Source: GCA-003244245 sp039924425
GTDB lineage: Bacteria; Actinomycetota; Actinomycetes; Mycobacteriales; Pseudonocardiaceae
DNA length: 27,990 nt
Assembly (NCBI GenBank): GCA_039924425.1
Contig: JBDTAX010000166.1
Location: forward strand, 1-27,990
Direction of reading: 5' to 3'
In this document: one piece after another, positions 1 through 7,068 of the stretch
Numbering within the stretch: position 1 is the stretch's first letter
Layout: each line of letters starts with the position of its first letter
Translations under genes and position numbers: made by a program
Notes under the pieces: generated by a model
The model's database searches: none
What the model was told of the DNA's origin: nothing
The model's input: the letters and a program-made list of their open reading frames with translations, nothing else

Positions 1-25
1 GACCCGCATCGCCACTCACGGGTCG

Positions 26-31
26 TAGCCT
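26..31 (+). promoter_or_regulatory. candidate -10 element for a leaderless aldo/keto reductase mRNA
   Basis: TAGCCT fits the actinobacterial TANNNT -10 pattern and ends 7 nt before the ATG at 39. No Shine-Dalgarno sequence lies before that ATG. Together this fits a transcript that begins at the start codon. No good -35 is visible in the few upstream bases, and the window starts here, so this is tentative. Confidence 0.3.
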
Positions 32-38
32 TGTCGAC

Positions 39-1031
39 ATGGACTACACGCAACTGGGCCGCAGCGGCCTGTCGGTGTCCCGGCTGTGCCTGGGGACGAT
101 GAACTTCGGTCCGGAGACCTCGGAGACTGATAGTCACGCGATCATGGATCGGGCGCACGAGCATGGCATCAACTTCTTTGACACCGCCGACGTCTATGGC
201 TGGCGCAAGGGCGAAGGGATCACTGAGCAGATCATCGGTCGATGGTTCGCCTCGGGTGGCGGGCGGCGGGAGCGTACCGTGCTGGCCACCAAGCTCTACG
301 GCTCGATGGGGGACTGGCCCAATGAGACCAAGCTCTCCGCGTTGAACATCCGCCGGGCCTGCGAGGGGTCGCTGCGCCGGCTGCAGACCGACTACATCGA
401 CCTCTACCAGATGCACCACGTGGACCGGGCCACCCCATGGGAGGAGATCTGGGAGGCCATGTCGGTGCTCCGGCAACAAGGTAAGATCATCTACGTTGGC
501 TCGTCGAACTTCGCCGGCTGGCACCTGGCTGCGGCCCAAGAGGCGGCCCGTCGGCGGCATCTCACCGGGCTGGTCAGCGAGCAGTCCATCTACAACCTGC
601 TCACTCGGTGGGTCGAGCTGGAGGTGCTGCCCGCCGCGCGGCACTACGGCATCGGGCTGATCCCGTGGTCGCCGCTGAACGGCGGTCTGCTCAGCGGGGT
701 GCTGCGCAAGCAGCGCGAGGGCAGCGGTTCACGAAGCACCACGGGCCGCTCGGCGGACGGTCTCGAGGCGAACCGAAGCCGCATCGAGGGCTACGAGAAG
801 CTGTGTGCCGACCTCGGTGAAGATCCCGCCAACGTCGGGCTGGCCTGGCTGCTGCACCAGAGCGGGGTGAGCGCGCCGATCGTCGGCCCGCGGACCGTCG
901 CGCAACTGGACAGTTCATTGGGAGCCGTCGGGATCACGTTGGACACCGAGGTGTTGGCTCGGCTCGATGAGCTGTTCCCTGCGCCAGCGCCGCACGGCGC
1001 CAAGCCCGCCCCGGAGGCCTATGCGTGGTAG
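39..1031 (+). CDS. aldo/keto reductase family oxidoreductase
   Basis: A 330-residue protein of the NAD(P)H-dependent aldo/keto reductase superfamily, which reduces carbonyl substrates on a (beta/alpha)8 barrel in the cytosol. The catalytic tetrad is visible: D48 and Y53 in FFDTADVYG, K85 in LATKLYG and H126 in LYQMHH. The GSSNF strand, the QSIYNLL segment and the late IVGPRT cofactor-binding region are present, and length is normal for the family. It resembles the AKR branch of general stress and xenobiotic reductases (YhdN/Tas-like), but the substrate cannot be read from sequence. The start matches the usual family N-terminus (YTQLGRSGLSVS). There is no clear ribosome-binding site, and a TANNNT box 7 nt upstream suggests leaderless translation. 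Its last 13 bases overlap the end of the convergent small gene on the minus strand. Confidence 0.93.
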   Translation: MDYTQLGRSGLSVSRLCLGTMNFGPETSETDSHAIMDRAHEHGINFFDTADVYGWRKGEGITEQIIGRWFASGGGRRERTVLATKLYGSMGDWPNETKLSALNIRRACEGSLRRLQTDYIDLYQMHHVDRATPWEEIWEAMSVLRQQGKIIYVGSSNFAGWHLAAAQEAARRRHLTGLVSEQSIYNLLTRWVELEVLPAARHYGIGLIPWSPLNGGLLSGVLRKQREGSGSRSTTGRSADGLEANRSRIEGYEKLCADLGEDPANVGLAWLLHQSGVSAPIVGPRTVAQLDSSLGAVGITLDTEVLARLDELFPAPAPHGAKPAPEAYAW

Positions 1032-1198
1032 TCGGCATCGTCGCGAGCCAGGAACGTGGCCAAGCGCTCGACGGCGTCCTCGAATTCGGGGTGCTCATCG
1101 ACGAACGTGCGCATCCGGGCGGCCAGCCACTCGACGCTGAGTGCTTCGTCGGCGCGTCGTCCTTCGAGTTCCTCGATGCCGCGGTCGGTGAAGTACAT
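1019..1198 (-). CDS. 59-residue acidic protein of unknown function (DUF6104-like), downstream of kgd
   Basis: A small acidic protein beginning MYFTDRGIEELE and ending ARDDADYHA. It is probably one or two helices, with a WLAARMRTFVDEHPEFE core. The pattern matches my memory of the DUF6104 family of actinomycetes, whose function is unknown. The ATG lies 5 nt after the kgd stop on the same strand, so the two are almost certainly cotranscribed. An open frame extends further upstream, but the extra residues would come from inside kgd in another frame. The 3' end overlaps the convergent aldo/keto reductase by 13 nt. Linkage to kgd hints at a role around the 2-oxoglutarate enzyme; that is inference. 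Confidence 0.75.
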   Translation of the reverse strand: MYFTDRGIEELEGRRADEALSVEWLAARMRTFVDEHPEFEDAVERLATFLARDDADYHA

Positions 1199-1203
1199 GG
1201 GCG

Positions 1204-4200
1204 TCAGGCGTCGAGGGCGGTGGTGAGGATTTCCTGCTGTTCCACGTCGTGCACCTTGGCCGATCCCGCTGAGGGGGCCGCCATGGCACGCCGGGAGATC
1301 CGCCGCAGTGCGCCCAGCCGCTGCGGCATCAGCTCCGGCAGCGTCAACCCGTAGTACGGCCAGGCACCCTGGTTGGCGGGCTCCTCCTGCACCCAGCACA
1401 CGTCGGTGGCCTTCGGGTAGCGGTCCAGCGCCGCGGCGAGCCGGCGCTGGGGCACCGGGTAGAGCTGCTCGATGCGCACGATCGCCGTGTTGTGGACGCC
1501 ACGCTGCAGTCGCGCCGCGTTCAGCTCATAGCTGATCTTGCCGCTGCACAGCAACACCCGGCGCACCGCCGAGGGGTCGGTGACCATCGGGTCATCGAGC
1601 ACCGAGCTGAATCTCCCCGCGGTGAAAGCCTCCACCGGGCTGACCGCCGTTTTGAGCCGCAGCATCGACTTCGGGGTGAACACCACCAGCGGCCGGTGCA
1701 CCCCGTCCAGGGCATGCCTGCGCAGCAGGTGGAAGTAGTTCGCCGGAGTGGAGGGCTGCGCCACGGTCATGGAGCCCTCGGCGCACAGCTGCAGGAACCG
1801 CTCGATGCGCCCAGAGGTGTGGTCCGGACCCTGTCCCTCGTGACCATGCGGCAGCAACAACACGACATCGCAACGCTGGCCCCACTTGGCCTCACTGGAG
1901 GAGATGAACTCATCAATCACCGGCTGCGCACCATTGACGAAGTCACCGAACTGGGCCTCCCAGAGCACCAGTGCGTCCGGGTTCGCCACTGAATAGCCGT
2001 ATTCGAAAGCCAACGCGGCGAACTCTGACAGTGCCGAGTCGTGGGTCAAGAACTTCGCCTGGTCCGGCGAGAGGTTCATCAGTGGCGTGTACTCGGCCTC
2101 GGTCTTGCGGTCGATCAGGACCGCGTGTCGTTGCACGAAGGTGCCGCGCCGGGTGTCCTGGCCGGACAGTCGCACCGGGCGGCCGTCCAGGCACACCGAG
2201 CCGAGCGCTAGCAGCTCGGCGAAGGCCCAGTCGATGCCACCCTCGCGAGCCATCGTCGCGCGTTTTTCCAGCACCGGCCGGACCCTGGGGTGCGGACTGA
2301 AACCCTCGGGCAGGTTGACGTGCGCGTCAGCGATCAGTTCAATGACTTCGCGATCCACCCCGGTGTCCAGCCCGGTGGGCACGATCTGCTCGGTTTCCAC
2401 CGATTCGCTCGGCGCCGCAGGGCGCTTCTCCAGCTCCCGCACCTCGTTGAAGACGTGTTCAAGCTGTTGCGCGTAGTCCTTCAGCGCGGCCTCGGCCTCC
2501 GCCAGGGAGATGTCTCCGCGACCGATGAGCGCCTCGGTGTAGCTTTTGCGGACCGACCGCTTGCTGTCGATGATGTCGTACATTTTCGGCTGCGTCATCG
2601 ACGGGTCGTCGCCCTCGTTGTGGCCGCGGCGGCGGTAGCAAATCATGTCGATCACGACGTCTTTGCGAAATTCCTGCCGGTAGTCCACCGCCAGCTTGGC
2701 GGCCCAGACGCAGGACTCCGGGTCGTCGCCGTTGACGTGAAACACCGGCGCGCCAATCGTCTTCGCGACATCGGTGCAGTATTCGCTGGACCGCGAATAC
2801 TGTGGTGCCGTGGTGAATCCGACCTGATTGTTCACGATCACGTGCACGGTGCCACCGGTGCGGTAACCGCGCAGTTGCGACAGGTTGAGCGTTTCGGCCA
2901 CCACGCCCTGACCGGCGAAGGCGGCGTCGCCGTGCATCGCCAGTGGTAGCACGGTGAAGCCGTCCGGGCCCTTGTCCAGGATGTCCTGCTTGGCCCGCAC
3001 GATGCCTTCCAGCACCGGGTCCACGGCCTCCAGATGCGACGGGTTCGAGATCAGCGACACCTTCGTCTCGCCGTCGCCGAACATCCGGTAGTGCTTGCCC
3101 TCGGCCCCCAGGTGGTACTTGACGTCACCGGAGCCGTGTGCCTGCCCGGGGTCAAGGTTGCCCTCGAACTCGCGGAAGATCTGCGAGTACGGCTTGCCCA
3201 CCAGGTTGGCCAGCACGTTGAGCCGGCCGCGGTGCGGCATGGCGAGCACGACCTCGTCCAGCTTGTACTCGGAAGCCTTGTCCAGCACGGCGTCCAGCAG
3301 CGGGATCACGGTCTCGGCGCCCTCCAGCGAGAAGCGCTTCTGGCCGACGTACTTGGTCTGCAGGAAGGTCTCGAACGACTCCGCGGCGTTGAGCTTGGAC
3401 AGGATGTACTTCTGCTCAGCACCCGTGGGTTTGTCGTGCGCCCGCTCCACGCGTTCCTGCAGCCACCGTCGCTCATCGGGTGCCGCGATGTGCATGTACT
3501 CCACGCCGACATTGCGGCAATAGGCGTCGCGCAGCACGCCCAAGATGTCGCGCAAGAGCATGTGGGACCGCCCGGCGAACCCGCCGACGGGGAACTCCCG
3601 CTCCAGATCCCACAGGGTGAGACCGTGGCGCAGCACGTCGAGATCAGGGTGTTGGCGCTGCCGGTAGTTGAGCGGGTCGGTGTCGGCCATGAGGTGCCCC
3701 CGGGTGCGGTAGGCGTCGATGATCTCCAGCACCCGGGCCGTCTTGTCGACCGTGCCCTCGGGAATGTCCTGCACCCAGCGCACCGGCTCGTAGGGGATGC
3801 GCAGCGAGGCGAACACCCCGTCGTAGAAGCTGTTCTCGCCGAGCACCAGCTCGTGCACCCGGCGCAGGAATTCGCCGGACTCCGCACCCTGGAGAATGCG
3901 GTGGTCGTAAGTGGAGCTCAGTGTGATGATCTTACTGATGGCCATCTCGGCGAGTGCCCGGTCACTGGCGCCCTGGAAGGCCGCTGGGTACTCCATCGCG
4001 CCGACGCCAATGATGGCGCCCTGCCCGGACATCAGCCGGGGGACCGAGTGATTGGTGCCGATGGTGCCCGGATTGGTCAGCGAGATCGTGCTGGCCGCGA
4101 GATCCTCGGCGGTGAGCCTGCCCTCCCTGGCTTTGCGGATGACGTCTTCATAGGCCTGCCAGAACTGAGCGAAGGTCAGCGTCTCGCAACCCTTGATCGA

Positions 4201-4797
4201 GGCGACGAGGAGGCTGCGGCCCTTGTCGGTCTTGAGGTCGATCGCCAGGCCCAGGTTGACGTGCTCGGGCGTCACGACAGCGGGCTTGCCCTGGCCGTCG
4301 GTGGTGTAGTGCCGGTTCAGCCGCGGGTGTTCGGCCAGCGCCCGCACCACCGCGTACCCGATGAGGTGGGTGAAGCTGACCTTGCCGCCGCGGGTCCGCT
4401 TGAGGTGATTGTTGATCACTATGCGATTGTCGACAAGCAGTTTCGCCGGTATCGCCCGCACACTGGTGGCCGTCGGGAGCTCCAGCGAGGTCTCCATGTT
4501 CGCCACCACGCGGGCCGCCGCGCCACGCAGCGGGGTTGCGGTGTCCTGTTCTGGATCGTGCGGTCTTGGCGTGCGGGCGACGGTCTGCCCCCGGGCACCG
4601 TTGGCTGGTGGCTGCTTCGGGGGCGCTACCGCGCTGGCGCGTGGCGCGTTGTCGCCGCGCGGTGCGGGCAGGTAGTCAGCGAAGAAGTCATGCCACGAGG
4701 AGTCCACCGTCGAGGGATTGGCGAGGAACTGCTCGTACATCTCCTCGACGAGCCACTCGTTGGGGCCGAACTGCACGGGGCGGTCGGTGCGGGACAC
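1204..4797 (-). CDS. kgd: multifunctional 2-oxoglutarate decarboxylase / dehydrogenase E1 with fused E2 succinyltransferase domain
   Basis: A 1197-residue fused enzyme of the actinobacterial KGD type. It acts on 2-oxoglutarate in the TCA cycle, through thiamine-diphosphate-dependent decarboxylation and succinyl transfer. Domains in order: a short N-terminal E1 segment with NEWLVEEMYEQF (about 10-45); an Ala/Pro-rich linker; an E2o catalytic domain (about 95-330) with H299 in STYDHRILQG; then the E1o part (about 350-1197). The E1o part has H522 in MPHRGRLNVL, D624 in MHGDAAFAGQG, HVNGDDPESC and the YRRRGHNEGDDP loop. No lipoyl domain is present, as is usual for this fusion. Positions of the key residues run about 17-21 lower than those I recall for the Mycobacterium smegmatis enzyme. 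The start is GTG at 4797 with a poor ribosome-binding site. The leader carries a perfect hairpin and a tandem octamer (separate entries). In mycobacteria the FHA protein GarA inhibits this enzyme; garA is not in the window. Confidence 0.97.
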   Translation of the reverse strand: MSRTDRPVQFGPNEWLVEEMYEQFLANPSTVDSSWHDFFADYLPAPRGDNAPRASAVAPPKQPPANGARGQTVARTPRPHDPEQDTATPLRGAAARVVANMETSLELPTATSVRAIPAKLLVDNRIVINNHLKRTRGGKVSFTHLIGYAVVRALAEHPRLNRHYTTDGQGKPAVVTPEHVNLGLAIDLKTDKGRSLLVASIKGCETLTFAQFWQAYEDVIRKAREGRLTAEDLAASTISLTNPGTIGTNHSVPRLMSGQGAIIGVGAMEYPAAFQGASDRALAEMAISKIITLSSTYDHRILQGAESGEFLRRVHELVLGENSFYDGVFASLRIPYEPVRWVQDIPEGTVDKTARVLEIIDAYRTRGHLMADTDPLNYRQRQHPDLDVLRHGLTLWDLEREFPVGGFAGRSHMLLRDILGVLRDAYCRNVGVEYMHIAAPDERRWLQERVERAHDKPTGAEQKYILSKLNAAESFETFLQTKYVGQKRFSLEGAETVIPLLDAVLDKASEYKLDEVVLAMPHRGRLNVLANLVGKPYSQIFREFEGNLDPGQAHGSGDVKYHLGAEGKHYRMFGDGETKVSLISNPSHLEAVDPVLEGIVRAKQDILDKGPDGFTVLPLAMHGDAAFAGQGVVAETLNLSQLRGYRTGGTVHVIVNNQVGFTTAPQYSRSSEYCTDVAKTIGAPVFHVNGDDPESCVWAAKLAVDYRQEFRKDVVIDMICYRRRGHNEGDDPSMTQPKMYDIIDSKRSVRKSYTEALIGRGDISLAEAEAALKDYAQQLEHVFNEVRELEKRPAAPSESVETEQIVPTGLDTGVDREVIELIADAHVNLPEGFSPHPRVRPVLEKRATMAREGGIDWAFAELLALGSVCLDGRPVRLSGQDTRRGTFVQRHAVLIDRKTEAEYTPLMNLSPDQAKFLTHDSALSEFAALAFEYGYSVANPDALVLWEAQFGDFVNGAQPVIDEFISSSEAKWGQRCDVVLLLPHGHEGQGPDHTSGRIERFLQLCAEGSMTVAQPSTPANYFHLLRRHALDGVHRPLVVFTPKSMLRLKTAVSPVEAFTAGRFSSVLDDPMVTDPSAVRRVLLCSGKISYELNAARLQRGVHNTAIVRIEQLYPVPQRRLAAALDRYPKATDVCWVQEEPANQGAWPYYGLTLPELMPQRLGALRRISRRAMAAPSAGSAKVHDVEQQEILTTALDA

Positions 4798-4806
4798 GTG
4801 CGCCTG

Positions 4807-4823
4807 TCCGTTCTATCCGTTCT
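4807..4823 (-). repeat. tandem octamer AGAACGGA x2 just upstream of kgd
   Basis: Read on the kgd strand, AGAACGGA occurs twice with a 9-bp period (4816-4823 and 4807-4814). It ends 9 nt before the GTG start codon of kgd, where a ribosome-binding site would normally sit. It could be a regulator half-site pair or a translational control element. Only the repeat itself is directly seen. Confidence 0.5.
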
Positions 4824-4828
4824 GTGCG

Positions 4829-4858
4829 CCAGCCGGCGACCCACGGCGCGCCGGCTGG
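4829..4858 (-). promoter_or_regulatory. perfect 10-bp GC-rich inverted repeat in the kgd leader
   Basis: The arms CCAGCCGGCG (4829-4838) and CGCCGGCTGG (4849-4858) are exact reverse complements around a 10-nt loop. The element lies 31 nt upstream of the kgd start. No T-run follows on either strand, so a simple intrinsic terminator for the upstream minus-strand gene is less likely than an RNA hairpin or protein-binding palindrome, but it is not excluded. Confidence 0.5.
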
Positions 4859-4966
4859 GGGGCCGACCGCAGTAAGGGTAGTCGCGTTCAGCCGTGCCGT
4901 GCGCCTTCATTTCGGTGAACACCCGCCCGCGTCGGGGACTCCGGACCGGATCCGCACCGCTGGAGA

Positions 4967-5389
4967 TCAAGAGCGTCTGATCGATGCCTTGCCGGCTTCG
5001 CGCCGTGGGGAAGGCACGTCCGTTGTGGTCTGTTCAGCGGCTGGAGCGCCGGGCTGACGCGGGACCACCACCACGTGGCGCGGCTGGCAGAAGGGATTGG
5101 AGTTCTTCATCAAGGGTTTGATCGGCGCGGTGGTGTCACCGATGAGGTGACGGTGCGCGGTGACCCAGACCTCGCAGGGCCAGCGGCGCCGACGCACCCA
5201 GCCTGAGCAGACCGGGCAGCGACCGGTGGCGTCCACCTGGTGCTGGATGAGCAACTCGCGCCATCCACCAGCGATGGTCTGGATGTGCTTGCGGGCTAGT
5301 GGCGCCGATAGTGTCGCGGCCGCCCGGGCGGCTATCTCCTCAAGCACCGCCAATCGGCCCAGCACCGCGCGCCGCACTCGACGATCCAC
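4967..5389 (-). CDS. hypothetical protein with CPVC...WPC motif
   Basis: A 140-residue protein of unknown function. Its N-terminal half is helical and Ala/Arg-rich. The centre has GRCPVCSGWV followed by WPCEVWVTAHRHLI, a C-x2-C...C pattern that resembles short zinc-ribbon-like motifs in actinobacterial hypothetical proteins. The C-terminal tail is probably disordered. I chose the GTG at 5389 because a full AAGGAGGT ribosome-binding site (5397-5404) sits 7 nt before it; the longer frame to 5455 has no such site. It lies 169 nt upstream of kgd on the same strand, so cotranscription is possible. The 243 bp between this start and the divergent ferredoxin (5390-5632) should hold both promoters, but I see no convincing -35/-10 pair. 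Confidence 0.6.
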   Translation of the reverse strand: MDRRVRRAVLGRLAVLEEIAARAAATLSAPLARKHIQTIAGGWRELLIQHQVDATGRCPVCSGWVRRRRWPCEVWVTAHRHLIGDTTAPIKPLMKNSNPFCQPRHVVVVPRQPGAPAAEQTTTDVPSPRREAGKASIRRS

Positions 5390-5632
5390 CGACCCGACCT
5401 CCTTGTCGCCCTCGACCACCTCGAGGGCGCCGCCAACAGGTTCTAACGACGCCACCGAAAAGCCGTCACGCAGCAGTCACCTGTCTGTCTACCGGACTTC
5501 GCGCGCGGACTTAACCCCCCTCACCCTGGAGCCGTGGTGGTTTGCTGGGCAAGGGCCGCAAGTGCACCCGGATTGCCTAAGTATCTGGCAGACTTCTGGC
5601 GGATCATTGAGCCCGAAGCCGAGGAGGATGCC

Positions 5633-5824
5633 GTGCGCGTTGAGGTCGACCCGAACATCTGTGAGGGCCACGGTCAGTGCAACGCCGTAACGCCCGGGGT
5701 CTACGACCTGGACGATGGTGGATACTGCCTGATCCGCAACCCGGAGGTCGTGCCCGAGCTGGAGTCCCAGGCCGAGGCGGGCGCCCTCGCGTGCCCAGTG
5801 CAGGCCATCACGATCACTCGCTGA
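5633..5824 (+). CDS. single-cluster ferredoxin (3Fe-4S-type, CxxHxxC)
   Basis: A 63-residue ferredoxin like those that feed electrons to bacterial cytochromes P450. The cluster ligands are C10 and C16 in CEGHGQC and C54 in the C-terminal ACPVQAI. The position of the second cysteine of a 4Fe-4S site is His13, as in the His-variant ferredoxins known from mycobacteria. The fold landmarks DPNIC, TPGVYDLD and the CP near the end are in place, and length is typical. The GTG at 5633 was chosen because GAGGAGG (5621-5627) lies 5 nt upstream; an in-frame extension to 5534 lacks similarity to ferredoxins. The next gene starts 14 nt later. No P450 gene lies in the window, so the redox partner is unknown. 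Confidence 0.88.
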   Translation: MRVEVDPNICEGHGQCNAVTPGVYDLDDGGYCLIRNPEVVPELESQAEAGALACPVQAITITR

Positions 5825-5838
5825 GCGGGCCTTGCCGG

Positions 5839-6519
5839 GTGGCGATTCGCCCGCATGTCATCGTTTCGGTGGCGATGTCCCTCGACGGCTGCATCGATGA
5901 CCGGCGCCAGGCTCGGTTGATGCTGTCCAACGCGGAGGATCTCGAGCGGGTCGATGCGGTACGGGCCAGCGTCGACGCCATCTTGGTGGGGGCGAACACG
6001 ATCCGCCGGGACAACCCCCGGCTGCTCATTCGCTCGGTTGAGCGCCAGCGGGAACGTATCCGGCGTGGCCTGGCCCCGCACCCCATGAAGGTCACTCTGA
6101 CCGGTCGCGGTGTCTTGGAGGGCACCGCGAGATTCTTCTCCGCCGGGGACAGTGAGAAACTCGTCTACACCCGCGATCGGGTCGCGCCTGCACTTCGCGA
6201 GACGCTGGCGGATGTCGCGACCGTGGTCGCGGCGGGGGACCCGATCGAGCTGGGTGCGGTGTTGGCGGATCTGGGCGCGCGCAAGGTCGAGCGTCTGATG
6301 GTGGAGGGCGGCTGCGCCATCCACACCCAGTTCCTCAGCGCGGGACTGGTGGACGAGATCCACCTGGTGATCGCGCCATTTTTCGTCGGTGACCGTGCCG
6401 CTCCCCGGTTTGTGCACCCTGCTGTGTTCCCCCAGAGCCCGGAGCGTCCGTTGACACTTGTGGAGACCCGGATGCTCGGCAACGTCGTCCTGCTCCGCTA
6501 CCTGGTGCCCGCCAGCTAG
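5839..6519 (+). CDS. RibD C-terminal-domain / dihydrofolate-reductase-like reductase
   Basis: A 226-residue stand-alone RibD_C domain. This fold contains the 5-amino-6-ribosylaminouracil 5'-phosphate reductase of riboflavin synthesis and many relatives of unknown substrate. Visible landmarks are SVAMSLDGCIDD at the N-terminus, the ILVGANTIRRDNPRLL cofactor segment, MVEGGCAIHTQFL and the DEIHLVIAPFFVGD region. No zinc deaminase domain is attached, so it is not a bifunctional RibD. The start is GTG at 5839, 14 nt after the ferredoxin stop, and its ribosome-binding site is weak. The family and NADPH use are well supported; a true riboflavin role is uncertain because no other rib gene is nearby. 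A coding-like stretch continues in the same frame after its TAG stop (next entry). Confidence 0.88.
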   Translation: MAIRPHVIVSVAMSLDGCIDDRRQARLMLSNAEDLERVDAVRASVDAILVGANTIRRDNPRLLIRSVERQRERIRRGLAPHPMKVTLTGRGVLEGTARFFSAGDSEKLVYTRDRVAPALRETLADVATVVAAGDPIELGAVLADLGARKVERLMVEGGCAIHTQFLSAGLVDEIHLVIAPFFVGDRAAPRFVHPAVFPQSPERPLTLVETRMLGNVVLLRYLVPAS

Positions 6520-6603
6520 CCTGGTCGTGATGGCATCGTGCTTGGCGACCGGGAGGCGGCCGCCGTGGCCGTGGAGATCGCCCGGATGACGACGGGGGAG
6601 TGA
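6520..6603 (+). other. coding-like in-frame tail after the RibD_C stop
   Basis: After the TAG at 6517-6519 the same frame stays open for 27 codons to a TGA at 6601-6603. It encodes DGIVLGDREAAAVAVEIA-like sequence with a helical, actinobacterial composition. A GTG at 6538 could start a 21-residue peptide. It could be a decayed C-terminus of the upstream gene, a tiny gene, or chance in GC-rich DNA. Confidence 0.25.
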
Positions 6604-6609
6604 TCGGCG

Positions 6610-7062
6610 ATGAAGGTGTTCACCGGGGCCGATGAGTTGCGAGCCGCGGCTGGCGAGCAGCTGGGCGAGAGCAACCGGATGACGATCGAGCAGCAGCGCG
6701 TCAACGCCTTCGCGGACGCGACCGAGGACCACCAGTGGATCCACCTTGACCCCGAGCGCGCCGCGGCGGGGCCCTTTGGCGCCACCATCGCGCACGGGTT
6801 TCTCACCCTGTCGCTGTTGCCGCATCTGCTCGATCAGATCTACCGGGTCGAGGGCGCCACGATGATGATCAACTATGGGCTGAACAAGGTGCGTTTCCCC
6901 GCCCCGGTGCGGGTGGGATCCACTGTTTGGGCTGACGTCACGCTGGCCGAGGCCAGCGAGGTGACCGGTGGTCTGCAGCTCGTACTGCGCACCACGCTGC
7001 GGATCGAGGGCGGCGCAAAGCCCGGTTGCGTGGCGGACTATGTCACCAGGGCCTACTTCTGA
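6610..7062 (+). CDS. MaoC-like (R)-specific enoyl-CoA hydratase
   Basis: A 150-residue single hot-dog protein of the MaoC dehydratase family, which hydrates trans-2-enoyl-CoA to (R)-3-hydroxyacyl-CoA. The hydratase signature is clear: D40 and H45 in ATEDHQWIHLDPERA, followed by the AHGFLTLSLLP helix. Asp40 and His45 are at the positions I recall for the catalytic pair of Mycobacterium tuberculosis Rv0130, and length is nearly the same. A good ribosome-binding site, GGGGGAG, ends at 6600, 9 nt before the ATG. It follows the reductase by 90 nt on the same strand and may be cotranscribed. Its stop lies 6 nt from the stop of the convergent acetyltransferase gene. The acyl chain preference cannot be read. 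Confidence 0.92.
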   Translation: MKVFTGADELRAAAGEQLGESNRMTIEQQRVNAFADATEDHQWIHLDPERAAAGPFGATIAHGFLTLSLLPHLLDQIYRVEGATMMINYGLNKVRFPAPVRVGSTVWADVTLAEASEVTGGLQLVLRTTLRIEGGAKPGCVADYVTRAYF

Positions 7063-7068
7063 CGCGGT

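Noticed and set aside
4829..4858. The kgd leader hairpin as a standard intrinsic terminator
   Set aside because: No T-run follows on either strand, and it lies close to the kgd start, so I list it as a regulatory dyad instead.
3034..4875. A 613-codon open frame on the + strand opposite kgd
   Set aside because: It is antisense to a gene with unmistakable catalytic motifs. Long antisense frames are expected in high-GC coding DNA, and it has no recognisable domain.
5390..5455. Longer N-terminus (GTG 5455) for the CPVC protein
   Set aside because: A full AAGGAGGT site 7 nt before GTG 5389 makes the shorter start far more likely.
5701..6825. A 374-codon minus-strand frame opposite the ferredoxin, RibD_C and MaoC genes
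   Set aside because: It crosses three well-supported genes and shows no domain of its own.
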